The notes beneath the pieces were generated by a model, which worked only from the letters and a program-made list of their open reading frames with translations, searched no databases and had not been told where the DNA came from. This document shows, in pieces, positions 16,363 to 24,684 of a DNA stretch of 64,000 nt. The stretch's first letter is position 1; every line of letters begins with the position of its first letter. Origin of the DNA: Rhodoblastus sp963703385 (lineage in GTDB: Bacteria > Pseudomonadota > Alphaproteobacteria > Rhizobiales > Beijerinckiaceae); NCBI GenBank assembly GCA_963703385.1, contig OY969816.1, positions 2,294,001 through 2,358,000 on the forward strand. The letters are read 5' to 3'. The position numbers and the translations under genes are program-made.

Positions 16363-16464
16363 CTAGACCATTTTCAAGTTTCATGGAAACATGAAAATGG
16401 TCTAGATTCTTGTTTTAATGCGTTTTCCTAACGCGAACCGGGTTCCACTTCGCTTGAAAACGCT
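16363..16464. repeat. Tandem palindromic (REP-like) elements upstream of eutB
   Basis: First hairpin: CTAGACCATTTTCA (16363-16376) pairs perfectly with TGAAAATGGTCTAG (16392-16405). Second: GCGTTTTC (16420) pairs with GAAAACGC (16456) around CGAACCGGGTTCCACTTCG, a sequence family widespread in Hyphomicrobiales chromosomes. Together they fill most of the gap between eutB and the tRNA. Confidence 0.75.
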
Positions 16465-16481
16465 CTAATGCGCCGCTCGAC

Positions 16482-16607
16482 ATGGAATTTTACCGCGCGA
16501 GAAAGCGCCACATTCTCGACGCCGCGGCCGATGGCGACGAAAATTTACGCCGTCTGGCTATGATTCATTCTTTCCACCGCCTGTTCGATCAGTCGCCGGC
16601 GACATGA
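16482..16607 (+). CDS. Possible 41-residue protein
   Basis: A short frame from ATG 16482 to TGA 16605-16607, beginning MEFYRARKRHILDAAADGDE. Composition is protein-like and charged, but no family is recognised and no clear Shine-Dalgarno site precedes it (the upstream bases belong to a REP-like element). It may be the remnant of a longer regulator or chance. Reported because it is the only plausible frame in the gap. Confidence 0.25.
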   Translation: MEFYRARKRHILDAAADGDENLRRLAMIHSFHRLFDQSPAT

Positions 16608-16754
16608 CGGGCGGTCGCGCCGATGATCTTCATGCCGCGCGCATGGGCCTGACGATAGGGGTTGGCAGGACGCCATGGTGGATGTCGATCGCGCGCCGGG
16701 CCGCGGCCTTGCATATTTCCGACGACAGAACCGGCATGCGGCTTGAGCGAAAAA

Positions 16755-16829
16755 TGGAGCGGGCGATGAGAATCGAACTCACGACATACAGCTTGGGAAG
16801 CTGTCGTTCTGCCACTGAACTACGCCCGC
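16755..16829 (-). tRNA. tRNA-Gly (anticodon CCC)
   Basis: On the minus strand the acceptor arms GCGGGCG and CGCCCGC pair fully. The D arm contains TAGTTCAGTGGCAGAA, the anticodon stem is ACAGC/GCTGT with loop TTCCCAA (anticodon CCC), and the T arm contains GAGTTCGATTCTC. The 3' CCA is encoded. Total 75 nt including CCA. Confidence 0.95.
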
Positions 16830-16864
16830 GCGCCCGACTCTCTTAGCCGGATCGCGCTGCGCCT

Positions 16865-17974
16865 TCAACGGGGGTCGCGAAAATGTTTGGAGAGTTTCAG
16901 GCCCTGGGCCTGATAATTCGAGCTCAAGGCTGAGCCATAGAGATCGCGGGGGCGTTCGGCCATGCGCTCATAGACCAGGCGCCCGACCGGCTGGCTGTCC
17001 TCCAGGATGAACGGCACGTCGTGCGAGCGCACTTCCAGCACCGCCCGCGCGCCCTTGCCGCCGTCGTGCGCCATGCCGAAGCCGGGATCGAAAAAGCCGG
17101 CGTAATGGACCCGGAACTCGCCGACCAGAGGATCGAAGGGCGTCATTTCCGCGGCATGGTCGGCCGGCACCACAACCTCTTCCTTCGACGCCAGAATATA
17201 GAATTCGCCGGGGTCGAGCACCAGTTCGCCGCCGGGGCTGGCGAAGACCGGCTCCCAGTATTCGGCGACATCGCAGGACGCCGGCTTGTCCACGTCGATC
17301 AGGCCGGTGTGGCGCTTGGCGCGATAGCCGATCAGCCCGCCGCCGAAACCGGCAAGGTCGATCGAGATCGTCACCCCGCCGCAAAAGGCCGGCTTTTCGC
17401 TCGAGACCAGTTTTTCGCGCGCATGCAGCTCCGCGTGCGCGGCGTCATCCAACCGCGCATGGCCGCGGCGAAAGCGGATCTGCGACAGGCGTGAGCCGCC
17501 GCGCGCCAGAATGGGAAAGGTGCGCGGCGAGATTTCCGCATAGAGCGGGCCGCTATATCCCGCCTCGATGGTGTCGAAGGCGCTGGCGCGGTCGGCGATG
17601 ACGCGGGTGAAAACGTCGATGCGGCCGGTCGAGCTTTTCGGGTTGGCGCTGGCCGCGACATCTGACGGCAAGGCCAGGCCTTCCATGACTTCGGCGACAT
17701 AGACGCAATTGGTCTCCAGCACCGCGCCGGGGCCGAGGTCGATCTCATGCAGGGCGTGGCGGGCGATCGCCTCGCCGACGCTGCGCGCGCCGGGCAAAAA
17801 ACTCGCGCGCATCCGCCAGGCGCGCCGCCCCAGCCGCAGATCGAGGCTCGCGGGCTGGATCTGGCCGGGCGCGAGCGGCGCGGCGGGGCGAATGGCGCCG
17901 CTCTGGGCCAGCGCCGCGATCTGATGGGCGGCGAAAACGCCTGGCGCCTGTTTTATCGCCGCTGCCGTCACCAA
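16865..17974 (-). CDS. dcd: 2'-deoxycytidine 5'-triphosphate deaminase, double-length form
   Basis: Deaminates dCTP to dUTP for thymidylate synthesis. At 369 residues it is about twice the length of E. coli Dcd and matches the tandem form found in alphaproteobacteria. The first half has IQPASLDLRLG, ANPKSSTGRIDVFTRVI (the SS..R active-site motif) and EAGYSGPLYAEISPRTFPI. The second half has VLDPGEFYILAS and FDPGFG with VPFILEDSQPVGRLVYE. It begins near the window's SAM-II riboswitch but on the other strand. Nothing unusual is seen in the coding sequence. Confidence 0.9.
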   Translation of the reverse strand: MVTAAAIKQAPGVFAAHQIAALAQSGAIRPAAPLAPGQIQPASLDLRLGRRAWRMRASFLPGARSVGEAIARHALHEIDLGPGAVLETNCVYVAEVMEGLALPSDVAASANPKSSTGRIDVFTRVIADRASAFDTIEAGYSGPLYAEISPRTFPILARGGSRLSQIRFRRGHARLDDAAHAELHAREKLVSSEKPAFCGGVTISIDLAGFGGGLIGYRAKRHTGLIDVDKPASCDVAEYWEPVFASPGGELVLDPGEFYILASKEEVVVPADHAAEMTPFDPLVGEFRVHYAGFFDPGFGMAHDGGKGARAVLEVRSHDVPFILEDSQPVGRLVYERMAERPRDLYGSALSSNYQAQGLKLSKHFRDPR

Positions 17975-18097
17975 TCTCTCCCAGGCCTCTTTCGACCCCC
18001 GTCGCGGGGCGGCGCGAGCCTAATGCAACTTTGTCTTTCGGCAAAGACGCTACCTTAGCCTCGTTGACCGGATTCCGGCGCGGCGTTACAAGCGGCT

Positions 18098-18153
18098 CGT
18101 GGTCCTTTGAGCCGGCCGGCTTGCCGCCACGTTAAATAAAGGAGCTAAAAGGT
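18098..18153 (+). ncRNA. SAM-II riboswitch
   Basis: The segment CGTGGTCCTTTGAGCCGGCC, then GGCTTGCCGCCACGTTAAAT and AAAGGAGCTAAAAGG, matches the SAM-II class: a CGTGG/CCACG P1 stem, a GCCGGCCGGC-containing loop and the 3' GCTAAAAGG strand that closes the pseudoknot. It lies about 115 bp upstream of metZ, a classic target in alphaproteobacteria. SAM binding should lower metZ expression. Confidence 0.9.
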
Positions 18154-18187
18154 CGGTTCTGCCCAACATCGAGCAGCCGGCCTTTTT
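18148..18187 (+). terminator. Intrinsic terminator attached to the SAM-II riboswitch
   Basis: AAAGGTCGGTTCTGC pairs with GCAGCCGGCCTTT around a 10-base loop and is followed directly by a T run (CCTTTTTG). The 5' arm begins in the last bases of the riboswitch, so ligand state could decide whether the hairpin forms. A second hairpin (18200-18226, CCCAA..GGGCG / CGCCC.TTGGG) follows before the metZ ribosome-binding site GAGGAG. Confidence 0.75.
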
Positions 18188-18266
18188 GCTCTTCGCAGCC
18201 CCAAAGGGCGCCTCGCGCCCGTTGGGATCGTAGCCAATTGCGCTTCGCGCCCGTGAGGAGTTCGCC

Positions 18267-19472
18267 ATGTCCGCCTATGATCGTCCGCCCCTCGACGCCG
18301 CAAACTTGCGTCCGCGCACGAAAATGGTCCATGGCGGGACGATGCGCTCAAGCTATGGCGAGACCTCGGAGGCTTTGTTCCTTACCCAGGGCTTTGTCTA
18401 CAACAGCGCCGAAGTCGCCGAAGGCCGCTTCACCGGCGACGACGAGGGTTTTCAATATTCCCGTTTCGGCAATCCGACCGTCGCCATGTTCGAGCAGCGC
18501 ATGGCCTTGCTCGAAGGCGCGGAAGCCGCGCGCGCCACCGCGACCGGCATGGCGGCTGTGACCGCGGCGCTGATGGGGCAGGTGCGCGCCGGCGACCATG
18601 TCGTCGCCCCGCGCCAGTTGTTCGGCTCCTGTCTTTATATTGTCGCCGACCTTCTGCCGCGTTTCGGGGTGGAATCGACCATTGTCGACGGCAATGATCT
18701 CGATGAGTGGAAGGCGGCGCTGCGGCCCAACACCAAGACCGCCTTTCTGGAAAGCCCGACCAACCCGGCCCTTGGCGTGCTCGACATCGAGGGAATCGCC
18801 GAGATCGTCCATTCGGTCGGCGCGACTTTGGTGGTCGACAATGTCTTCGCCACGCCGCTGATGCAGCAGCCGCTGGAGCTTGGCGCCGATTGCGTGATTT
18901 ATTCCGCGACCAAACATATCGACGGCCAGGGCCGCTGCCTCGGCGGCGTCGTCCTCGGCTCGAAAAATTTCATCGAGGGCCCGATCCACACTTTCATCCG
19001 CCAGACCGGGCCGTCGCTGTCGCCCTTCAACGCCTGGGTGCTGCTCAAAGGGCTGGAAACCTTAGCCCTGCGCGTCGCCCAGGCGCAGGACAGCGCGGGA
19101 AAAATCGCGGATTTCCTGGCCGGAGAGGCAAAAATCGCGCGAGTTTATTATCCGGGGCGCGCCGATCACCCGCAATATGAGCTGGCGAAGCGCCAGATGA
19201 AGGGCGGCTCGACCATGGTCGCCTTCGATGTCGCCGGCGGCAAGGCGGAGGCGTTCCGCATGGCCAACGCCTTCGAGATCATAAAGATTTCCAACAATCT
19301 CGGCGACGCCAAGAGCCTGGTCACCCATCCCGCCACCACCACCCACCAGCGCCTGAGCGAAGAGGCCCGACGCGCCTCCGGCATCGGACCGGGCATGTTG
19401 CGCCTGTCGGTGGGGCTGGAGGACGTTGAGGATCTGATCGACGACTTGAAGCGCGGCCTGGCTGTTCTCTGA
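18267..19472 (+). CDS. metZ: O-succinylhomoserine sulfhydrylase MetZ
   Basis: PLP enzyme making homocysteine directly from O-succinylhomoserine and sulfide, 401 residues. Cys/Met-metabolism family features: TEALFLTQGFVYNSAE, FQYSRFGNPTVAMFE, ATGMAAVTAALM, ESPTNPALGVLDI, and the PLP lysine in YSATKHIDGQGRCLGG. The C-terminus has SLVTHPATTTHQRLSEEAR, typical of the MetZ branch. ATG 18267 follows GTGAGGAGTTCGCC. The upstream SAM-II riboswitch with terminator points to feedback by SAM and supports the methionine-pathway assignment. Confidence 0.94.
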   Translation: MSAYDRPPLDAANLRPRTKMVHGGTMRSSYGETSEALFLTQGFVYNSAEVAEGRFTGDDEGFQYSRFGNPTVAMFEQRMALLEGAEAARATATGMAAVTAALMGQVRAGDHVVAPRQLFGSCLYIVADLLPRFGVESTIVDGNDLDEWKAALRPNTKTAFLESPTNPALGVLDIEGIAEIVHSVGATLVVDNVFATPLMQQPLELGADCVIYSATKHIDGQGRCLGGVVLGSKNFIEGPIHTFIRQTGPSLSPFNAWVLLKGLETLALRVAQAQDSAGKIADFLAGEAKIARVYYPGRADHPQYELAKRQMKGGSTMVAFDVAGGKAEAFRMANAFEIIKISNNLGDAKSLVTHPATTTHQRLSEEARRASGIGPGMLRLSVGLEDVEDLIDDLKRGLAVL

Positions 19473-19510
19473 CAGACTGCTGATATACCCTTCCCTTTAA
19501 GTTGGGGGTG

Positions 19511-19542
19511 ATTCCATCGCGTGGCGACGGGCGCGATGGAAT
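19511..19542. repeat. Inverted repeat downstream of metZ
   Basis: ATTCCATCGCG at 19511-19521 pairs perfectly with CGCGATGGAAT at 19532-19542 around a 10-base loop. It lies 38 bp past the metZ stop and lacks a T run, so it may stabilise the 3' end rather than terminate. The rest of 19473-19697 shows no gene. Confidence 0.45.
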
Positions 19543-19697
19543 GCGCGGGACCGGCGAGGGATCAGGGCGGCTTTTCAGCCATGTCGATCTGGAGCCGCGG
19601 GCGCCGCGCGATCATCCGTCGCGGACAATCCGCGAGATCGCCGCCCCGTCCGCGCCCCGCGCCGCCGCAGGCCGACCCCGTGCGAGAGAAACGGCCA

Positions 19698-19796
19698 AGC
19701 GCGTCCATAAATCACAAAGTCGAACGCGCTCTGCTGTTTCGTTGTTTTGACGCATATTCTGATCCGAAAAGCCGATCAACTTTTCGGGACTATGCT
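19698..19796. repeat. Dispersed palindromic repeat, copy 2
   Basis: Same element as 4540-4642 and 48416-48515: AAGTCGAACGCGCTC, TTGTTTTGACGCATATTCTG, then ATCCGAAAAG and CTTTTCGGGACTATGC, which fold as a hairpin. Lies between the convergent metZ and DUF2076 genes, 25 bp from the DUF2076 stop. Confidence 0.75.
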
Positions 19797-19821
19797 GTGG
19801 CGGAGCCTGGCTCGCGAAAAC

Positions 19822-20580
19822 TCAGACGTCCGTGCTGAAATTGTCGTCGCCGGAAAAATCGTCGCCCGAAACATCGGCGTCGGACAGGCCCGAATCGTTG
19901 GCGTCGGCATGGTCGAACGTCGCCGCGTCCTGCGCGTTTTGCGGCGAGTCGTAATAATTGTTGACGACGGTCTCGCCGCCCGTTCCCTGGCCGCCGAGGC
20001 CGCCGCCGAACAGGCCGGCGCCATGGCCGCCGCCAAGCCCCCCGCCGGAAAACAGGCCCTTGAGCGAATCCGCCAGCATCACGCCGCCGGCGACGCCGGC
20101 CGCCGCGCCGAGCGCGTTGCGCAGGAAGCCGCCCTGCGCCGGCTGCGGCGCGCCCCAAGGGGACGGCGCAGTGGACGGCGCAGCGGCGGGGCCGGGCGGC
20201 GGCGCAAAGGCCTGCTGCTGAGGCGGCGCATAGTCCTGCTGCTGCGGGGCTGCGCCCCAGGGACCGGGCTGAGGCTGCGGCGCCGGTCGTCCGCCGCCGA
20301 ACAAGCCGCCCAGAAAGCTGCCTCCGCCCTGCGGCGCGGCCGATTGCGCCTGCTGCTGGAGATGGCTGATTTCGGCCTGCAATTCCTGAATCTTCTGGTC
20401 GTCCGCGCGCAGGGCGTGGTCCTGCACGATCACGGCTTGGGCGAGCAGATAGGGCGCATAAGGCTGGGCGCGCATGGCGTCGGCGATGAAATTTTCGGCG
20501 TCGCGGTCGCGCGGCGCATTCGCCTGGGCGCGGACGCGCTCGAACAATTCGGACAGCAACTGGCGTTCTTCGGGCGACAT
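19822..20580 (-). CDS. DUF2076 domain protein
   Basis: A 252-residue protein of unknown function. The N-terminal 75 residues form the conserved helical part (MSPEERQLLSELFERV, AENFIADAMRAQPYAPYLLA) with a short coiled coil (DDQKIQELQAEISHLQQQ). A long Pro/Gln/Gly/Ala-rich linker follows, then a glycine-rich hydrophobic stretch (GALGAAAGVAGGVMLADSL) and an acidic Asp/Ser-rich tail. This layout is typical of DUF2076 proteins in alpha- and gammaproteobacteria. It has no signal peptide. The flanking genes give no hint about its role. Confidence 0.85.
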   Translation of the reverse strand: MSPEERQLLSELFERVRAQANAPRDRDAENFIADAMRAQPYAPYLLAQAVIVQDHALRADDQKIQELQAEISHLQQQAQSAAPQGGGSFLGGLFGGGRPAPQPQPGPWGAAPQQQDYAPPQQQAFAPPPGPAAAPSTAPSPWGAPQPAQGGFLRNALGAAAGVAGGVMLADSLKGLFSGGGLGGGHGAGLFGGGLGGQGTGGETVVNNYYDSPQNAQDAATFDHADANDSGLSDADVSGDDFSGDDNFSTDV

Positions 20581-20822
20581 CGCGCGACTCCTCTGGAGCA
20601 GTTCTTGGGGAGCAATTCTTCATCGTCACCGGCCCATGCGGGCATGGCCGGTCGCCGGGAATATGGGCGGTGGCCGCGCCAATGGGAAGGGCGGGCAAGA
20701 TGAAATTTCCGTCATGTCGGGACGGGAGGGCTGGCGCCGCCGATTTCACGCCCTTTCGTTAAGCGATCCTTCGCTCGGCGCTTATATTTTAAGCGGCGGC
20801 TGTGCGCCGGAGGAATCAGACA

Positions 20823-21791
20823 TTGCGTGAAAATTCGAAAACACCCAGAGGCGCTCCCAGAATTCCGGTGCCGGCGCAACCGCTCAAGCGGCGCGAGCCC
20901 TTGCCCAGCGATCGGCCGAAATCCGCTTTCGACGACCCGCAGGCGCCCGAACGGCTGGAGCGGATCCTGGCTTCGCCCTCGTACCGGATGGCCTATCAGG
21001 ATCCCGATTTCCTCGCCAGCCGCGACACGCGCGGTCCGCGCCTGATGCTCGATTATCTCAAGACCGAACTGGCGCTTCAGCGCCACGGCGTCGCCCATAC
21101 GATCGTGGTGTTCGGCAGCACGCGCATTTGCGAGCCGGCCGAGGCGCGCCGGCGCCGCGACGAGGCCCACGCCGAGCTCGACGCGGCCGGCGGGCCGGCC
21201 GCTAGCCCGGAGCTGGCCGCCAAACTGGCGATCGCCGAGCGGATCGTCGCCAAGAGCCGGCTTTACGACGTGGCGCGGGATTTCTCGCGGCTGGTGGCCG
21301 AGGCCAATTGGGGCGCCGAACCGCCCGCCACCCTGGTGATGACCGGCGGCGGGCCGGGGATCATGGAGGCGGCCAATCGCGGCGCCTTCGACGCCGGGGC
21401 CGAGACCATCGGCCTCAATATTTCCCTGCAGCACGAGCAATATCCTAATCCCTATGTCACCCCGGAACTCTGTTTCCAGTTCCACTATTTCGCCTTGCGC
21501 AAGATGCATTTCATGCAGCGGGCGCGGGCGCTGGTCGCCTTTCCCGGCGGCTATGGCACGTTCGACGAATTGTTCGAGGTTCTGACCCTGGTCCAGACGC
21601 GCGTGACGCGCCCGATTCCGGTCATTCTCGTCGGCGAGGAATTCTGGCGCGGGGCGGTCGATTTCGATTACCTGGTCGCCGAGGGCGTGATCGACCGCGA
21701 GGATCGCGACCTGTTCTGGTTTGCGGACACCGCGCAGGATATTCACGACTCGCTTCTGGCCTGGGAAAACGCCGCGAGGGGCGCGAAATGA
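20823..21791 (+). CDS. LOG-family (TIGR00730-like) Rossmann-fold protein
   Basis: A 322-residue member of the LOG/lysine-decarboxylase-like family, some of which are nucleoside-5'-monophosphate phosphoribohydrolases. Signatures are VVFGSTRI, MTGGGPGIMEAANRGA and PGGYGTFDELFEVLT, whose Arg/Glu/Gly residues form the active site. The N-terminal extension of about 80 residues is longer than in the short LOG form. Start: TTG at 20823, eight bases after GGAGGA; the GTG at 20802 would overlap that ribosome-binding site. Its stop overlaps the start of the next gene (ATGA), so it is probably co-translated with the beta-CASP nuclease. Confidence 0.85.
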   Translation: MRENSKTPRGAPRIPVPAQPLKRREPLPSDRPKSAFDDPQAPERLERILASPSYRMAYQDPDFLASRDTRGPRLMLDYLKTELALQRHGVAHTIVVFGSTRICEPAEARRRRDEAHAELDAAGGPAASPELAAKLAIAERIVAKSRLYDVARDFSRLVAEANWGAEPPATLVMTGGGPGIMEAANRGAFDAGAETIGLNISLQHEQYPNPYVTPELCFQFHYFALRKMHFMQRARALVAFPGGYGTFDELFEVLTLVQTRVTRPIPVILVGEEFWRGAVDFDYLVAEGVIDREDRDLFWFADTAQDIHDSLLAWENAARGAK

Positions 21792-23176
21792 GACTTTCCT
21801 TCCACGGCGCCGATCGCGGCGTCACCGGCTCCTGCCATCTGCTGGAGGCGGCGGGCCGCAAAATCCTGGTCGATTGCGGGCTCTATCAAGGCGGGCGGCG
21901 CATCGAGGAGGAAAATGCGCAGGATTTCGGCTTTGCGGCGGGCGAGATCGACTTCGTTCTGCTCACCCACGCCCATCTCGACCATTGCGGGCGCCTGCCT
22001 TTGCTCGTCCGGCGCGGTTTTGGCGGCGAAATCCTGGCCACCGCCGCCACCCGCGAACTCACGCGCCTCGTCCTGCTCGACGCCGCCCACCTCCAGGAGG
22101 AAGAGGCGCGTTTTCACGCCCGGCTGCGGGAAAAACACGGCGGAAACGGCGAGGCGGTCGCGCCGCTCTATTCCCTGCTCGACGCCATGGATGTCTTCGA
22201 CCGTTTCGGGCGGGTCGCGGCCTATGGCCGGGCGATCGAGCTCGCGCCGGATTTAACCGTCACCTTTTTCGACGCCGGCCATATTTTAGGGTCGGCGAGC
22301 GTGCTGGTCGAGGCGCGGGAAAACGGCGTGACGCGGCGCATCCTGTTCTCGGGCGATATCGGCAATACGGGACGGCCCCTGCTGCGCGATCCCGACCCGC
22401 CGCGCGACGTCGATGTCGCGGTGATGGAGACGACCTATGGCGACCGTCTCCATCGGCCGTTCGAGGCCTCGGTCGAGGAGTTTTACCAGGCGCTGAACGC
22501 GGCCTTCCAGCGCGGCGGCCTGGTGATCGTTCCGACTTTCGCGCTGGAGCGGGCGCAGGACCTTTTGTTCTATTTGCGCGAAGGCGTAGAGCGCAACAGA
22601 TTGCCGCCGTCGCTGCCGGTTTTTCTCGATTCGCCGATGGCGATCTCGGCGACCGAAATCTTCCGCAAGCATCCCGAAGGCTATGGCGAAGAAACGGCGC
22701 GGCTGTTCGCCGAACATGTCGATCCCTTCGCGCCGCCCGGCCTGCGTTTCACCCGTGAGAAGGCGGAGTCCATGGCGCTGAACGCCTTGCGCGGCGGCGC
22801 GGTCATTCTCGCAGGTTCGGGCATGTGCACGGGCGGTCGGGTCCGCCACCATCTGCTGCGCCATCTCGACCGCAGGGATTCAAGCGTGATCTTCGTCGGC
22901 TTCGCCGCCGAGGGCACCCTGGCCCGCCAGATCATCGACGGCGCGCGCCAGGTGACGATTTTCGGCGAGAACGTCGCGGTTCGCGCCCATATCCATACCA
23001 TCAACGGCTTTTCCGCCCATGCCGATCAGGCCGAACTGCTGGCCTGGCGCGCCAAGGCCAATCCCCGCCGCACCTTTCTCGTCCATGGCGAGGAAGCGGC
23101 GATGCAGGCTTTCGCGGAAAAAATCGGCGCGGCCAGTGTGACTTTGCCGGCGCTTGGCCAGAGCTTCGAGCTGTGA
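21788..23176 (+). CDS. Beta-CASP metallo-beta-lactamase-fold ribonuclease
   Basis: A 462-residue RNA-processing-type nuclease. The metallo-beta-lactamase part has LLTHAHLDHCGRLPLLV (HxHxDH zinc motif), DAGHILGSASVL and FSGDIGNTGRPLL. The beta-CASP insert and the RNA-specificity region carry METTYGDR, VPTFALERAQDLLFYL, ILAGSGMCTGGRVRHHL and the terminal INGFSAHADQAELL. It resembles bacterial YSH1/CPSF-like nucleases. It overlaps the preceding LOG gene by four bases and ends 21 bp from the convergent SnoaL-like gene. Substrates cannot be inferred. Confidence 0.9.
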   Translation: MRLSFHGADRGVTGSCHLLEAAGRKILVDCGLYQGGRRIEEENAQDFGFAAGEIDFVLLTHAHLDHCGRLPLLVRRGFGGEILATAATRELTRLVLLDAAHLQEEEARFHARLREKHGGNGEAVAPLYSLLDAMDVFDRFGRVAAYGRAIELAPDLTVTFFDAGHILGSASVLVEARENGVTRRILFSGDIGNTGRPLLRDPDPPRDVDVAVMETTYGDRLHRPFEASVEEFYQALNAAFQRGGLVIVPTFALERAQDLLFYLREGVERNRLPPSLPVFLDSPMAISATEIFRKHPEGYGEETARLFAEHVDPFAPPGLRFTREKAESMALNALRGGAVILAGSGMCTGGRVRHHLLRHLDRRDSSVIFVGFAAEGTLARQIIDGARQVTIFGENVAVRAHIHTINGFSAHADQAELLAWRAKANPRRTFLVHGEEAAMQAFAEKIGAASVTLPALGQSFEL

Positions 23177-23197
23177 CGAGAGTTTTTGGCGCACCCG

Positions 23198-23638
23198 TCA
23201 GTCGGCGTCGCCGGACATCTGCTTCAGCCAGATCGTATCGACATATTCGTAGAGCTCGGCGATGCGCCGGTCGCGAAAAGTGACGAAATTCCCGATCACC
23301 AGAGGGCGCGAGGCAGAGGTGCCGCGATGGCGGATGCGGAGGCTGCGCCGCAAGCCGGCCCTGTCGCCATCGACGACCAGATTGAGAATCTTGTGATCGC
23401 TCATCTCGATCTCGGCATCGATCCGGCGCAGCAGGCCCAAAATATTGTCCTTGCCGCGATAGACGCCGCTGAACGGATAATCGTGGATCTCGCCGGTCAT
23501 GGTGAAGACGGCGTCGTCGTGGAAGAAGCCCAGGAATTTGATATGGTCATGGCGCGCGGCAAGAATTTCCTGGACGAGGTCATGGGTTGACCGGTCCGGG
23601 AGGGAGGGAAAAAATTTACTGAAATCGCGCGAGGTCAC
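23198..23638 (-). CDS. SnoaL-like (NTF2-fold) protein
   Basis: About 146 residues with the SnoaL/NTF2 pattern: a helical start (THDLVQEILAARHDHIKFLG), FFHDDAVFTMTGEIHDYPFSG, YRGKDNILGLLRRI and the terminal GNFVTFRDRRIAELYEYVDTIWLKQ. Such proteins are small-molecule cyclases, isomerases or simple binding proteins; none of the better-known catalytic sets can be confirmed. GTG 23638 is the best start; the open frame extends far upstream only because it runs opposite kdsB. No operon partner. Confidence 0.7.
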   Translation of the reverse strand: MTSRDFSKFFPSLPDRSTHDLVQEILAARHDHIKFLGFFHDDAVFTMTGEIHDYPFSGVYRGKDNILGLLRRIDAEIEMSDHKILNLVVDGDRAGLRRSLRIRHRGTSASRPLVIGNFVTFRDRRIAELYEYVDTIWLKQMSGDAD

Positions 23639-23839
23639 GGCGGCTCCGGTTCCTGAGCGGCAGGGCTCGGAACATGCAAGATAGCCTCGGCGCCTTGGCT
23701 GGAAAAGTTGAAAAATTTCGCCCGCGCCCGGACGGCGTGAACGCCGCGGTTCCGGATAAACGCCTTGCCTTGCGCGGGACAAGACGTATAAGCGGCGAAA
23801 CCAAGGAAAGGCGACGTTTTTCGCCCGGCGGCCCGCTCG

Positions 23840-24595
23840 ATGTCCCAGCAAGTCCTCACCGTCATTCCCGCGCGTCTCGCCTCGACGCGGCTGCCCGACA
23901 AGCCGCTCGCCGACATCTGCGGCGCGCCGATGATCGTTCAGGTGTGGCGCCGGGCGATGGAAGCAGGGATCGGGCCGGTGCTGGTCGCGGCGGACGGGCC
24001 GGAAATCGCCAAAACCGTGCGCGCGGCCGGCGGCGAGGCTTTGGTCACCGATCCCGGCCTGTCCTCGGGCTCCGACCGCATCGCCGCCGCCTTGGACATT
24101 TTCGACCCCCAGCGGCGCTTCGGCGTGATCGTCAATCTCCAGGGCGACCTGCCGACCATCGAGCCCGCGAGCGTGCGGGCCTGCCTCGCGCCGCTGGCCG
24201 ATCCGGCGGTCGATATCGCGACCCTCGCGGCGCGGATCACGCGCGAGGAGGAGCGGACCAATCCCAATGTGGTCAAGGCGGTCGGCGCGCCGATCGCGCC
24301 GACGCGCCTGCGCGCGCTTTATTTCACCCGCGCCACCGCGCCCTGGGGCGAGGGCGACCTGTTCCACCATATCGGGCTTTACGCTTATCGCCGCGCCGCC
24401 TTGGAGCGTTTCGTCGCGCTGCCGCCCTCGGCGCTGGAAAAGCGCGAAAAACTCGAGCAGTTGCGGGCGCTCGAAGCCGGCATGCGCATCGACGTCGAAA
24501 TCGTCGAGGCCGCGCCGCTCGGCGTCGATACGCCGGAAGATCTGGAGCGGGCGAGAGAAATAATACACCGGTTCTCGTCCACGAGAACCGGTTAG
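23840..24595 (+). CDS. kdsB: 3-deoxy-manno-octulosonate cytidylyltransferase KdsB
   Basis: Activates Kdo as CMP-Kdo for lipopolysaccharide core synthesis. The 251-residue protein has IPARLASTRLPDKPLADICG at the N-terminus, VLVAADGPEIA, SGSDRIAAAL, VNLQGDLPTIEP and the C-terminal LEQLRALEAGMRIDVEIVEA, GVDTPEDLERAR. The last dozen residues (HRFSSTRTG) are encoded by a perfect palindrome that ends exactly at the TAG, so the native tail seems to have been replaced by a repeat. pheA follows about 90 bp downstream on the same strand. Confidence 0.93.
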   Translation: MSQQVLTVIPARLASTRLPDKPLADICGAPMIVQVWRRAMEAGIGPVLVAADGPEIAKTVRAAGGEALVTDPGLSSGSDRIAAALDIFDPQRRFGVIVNLQGDLPTIEPASVRACLAPLADPAVDIATLAARITREEERTNPNVVKAVGAPIAPTRLRALYFTRATAPWGEGDLFHHIGLYAYRRAALERFVALPPSALEKREKLEQLRALEAGMRIDVEIVEAAPLGVDTPEDLERAREIIHRFSSTRTG

Positions 24596-24656
24596 GAGCG
24601 AATGCGACACCGAGCTTATGCGAGGGAATCGTTGATCGCGACAAGTCGCGATCAAC
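24567..24656. repeat. Two perfect palindromes at the kdsB-pheA junction
   Basis: 24567-24592: ACCGGTTCTCGT and ACGAGAACCGGT around CC, inside the last kdsB codons. 24631-24656: GTTGATCGCGAC and GTCGCGATCAAC around AA, in the intergenic space. Both have perfect 12-bp arms and 2-base loops. Neither has a T run, so they look like REP-type insertions rather than terminators. Confidence 0.8.
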
Positions 24657-24684
24657 GCTGAAAGGTCAAATAAAGAAGCCGGAC

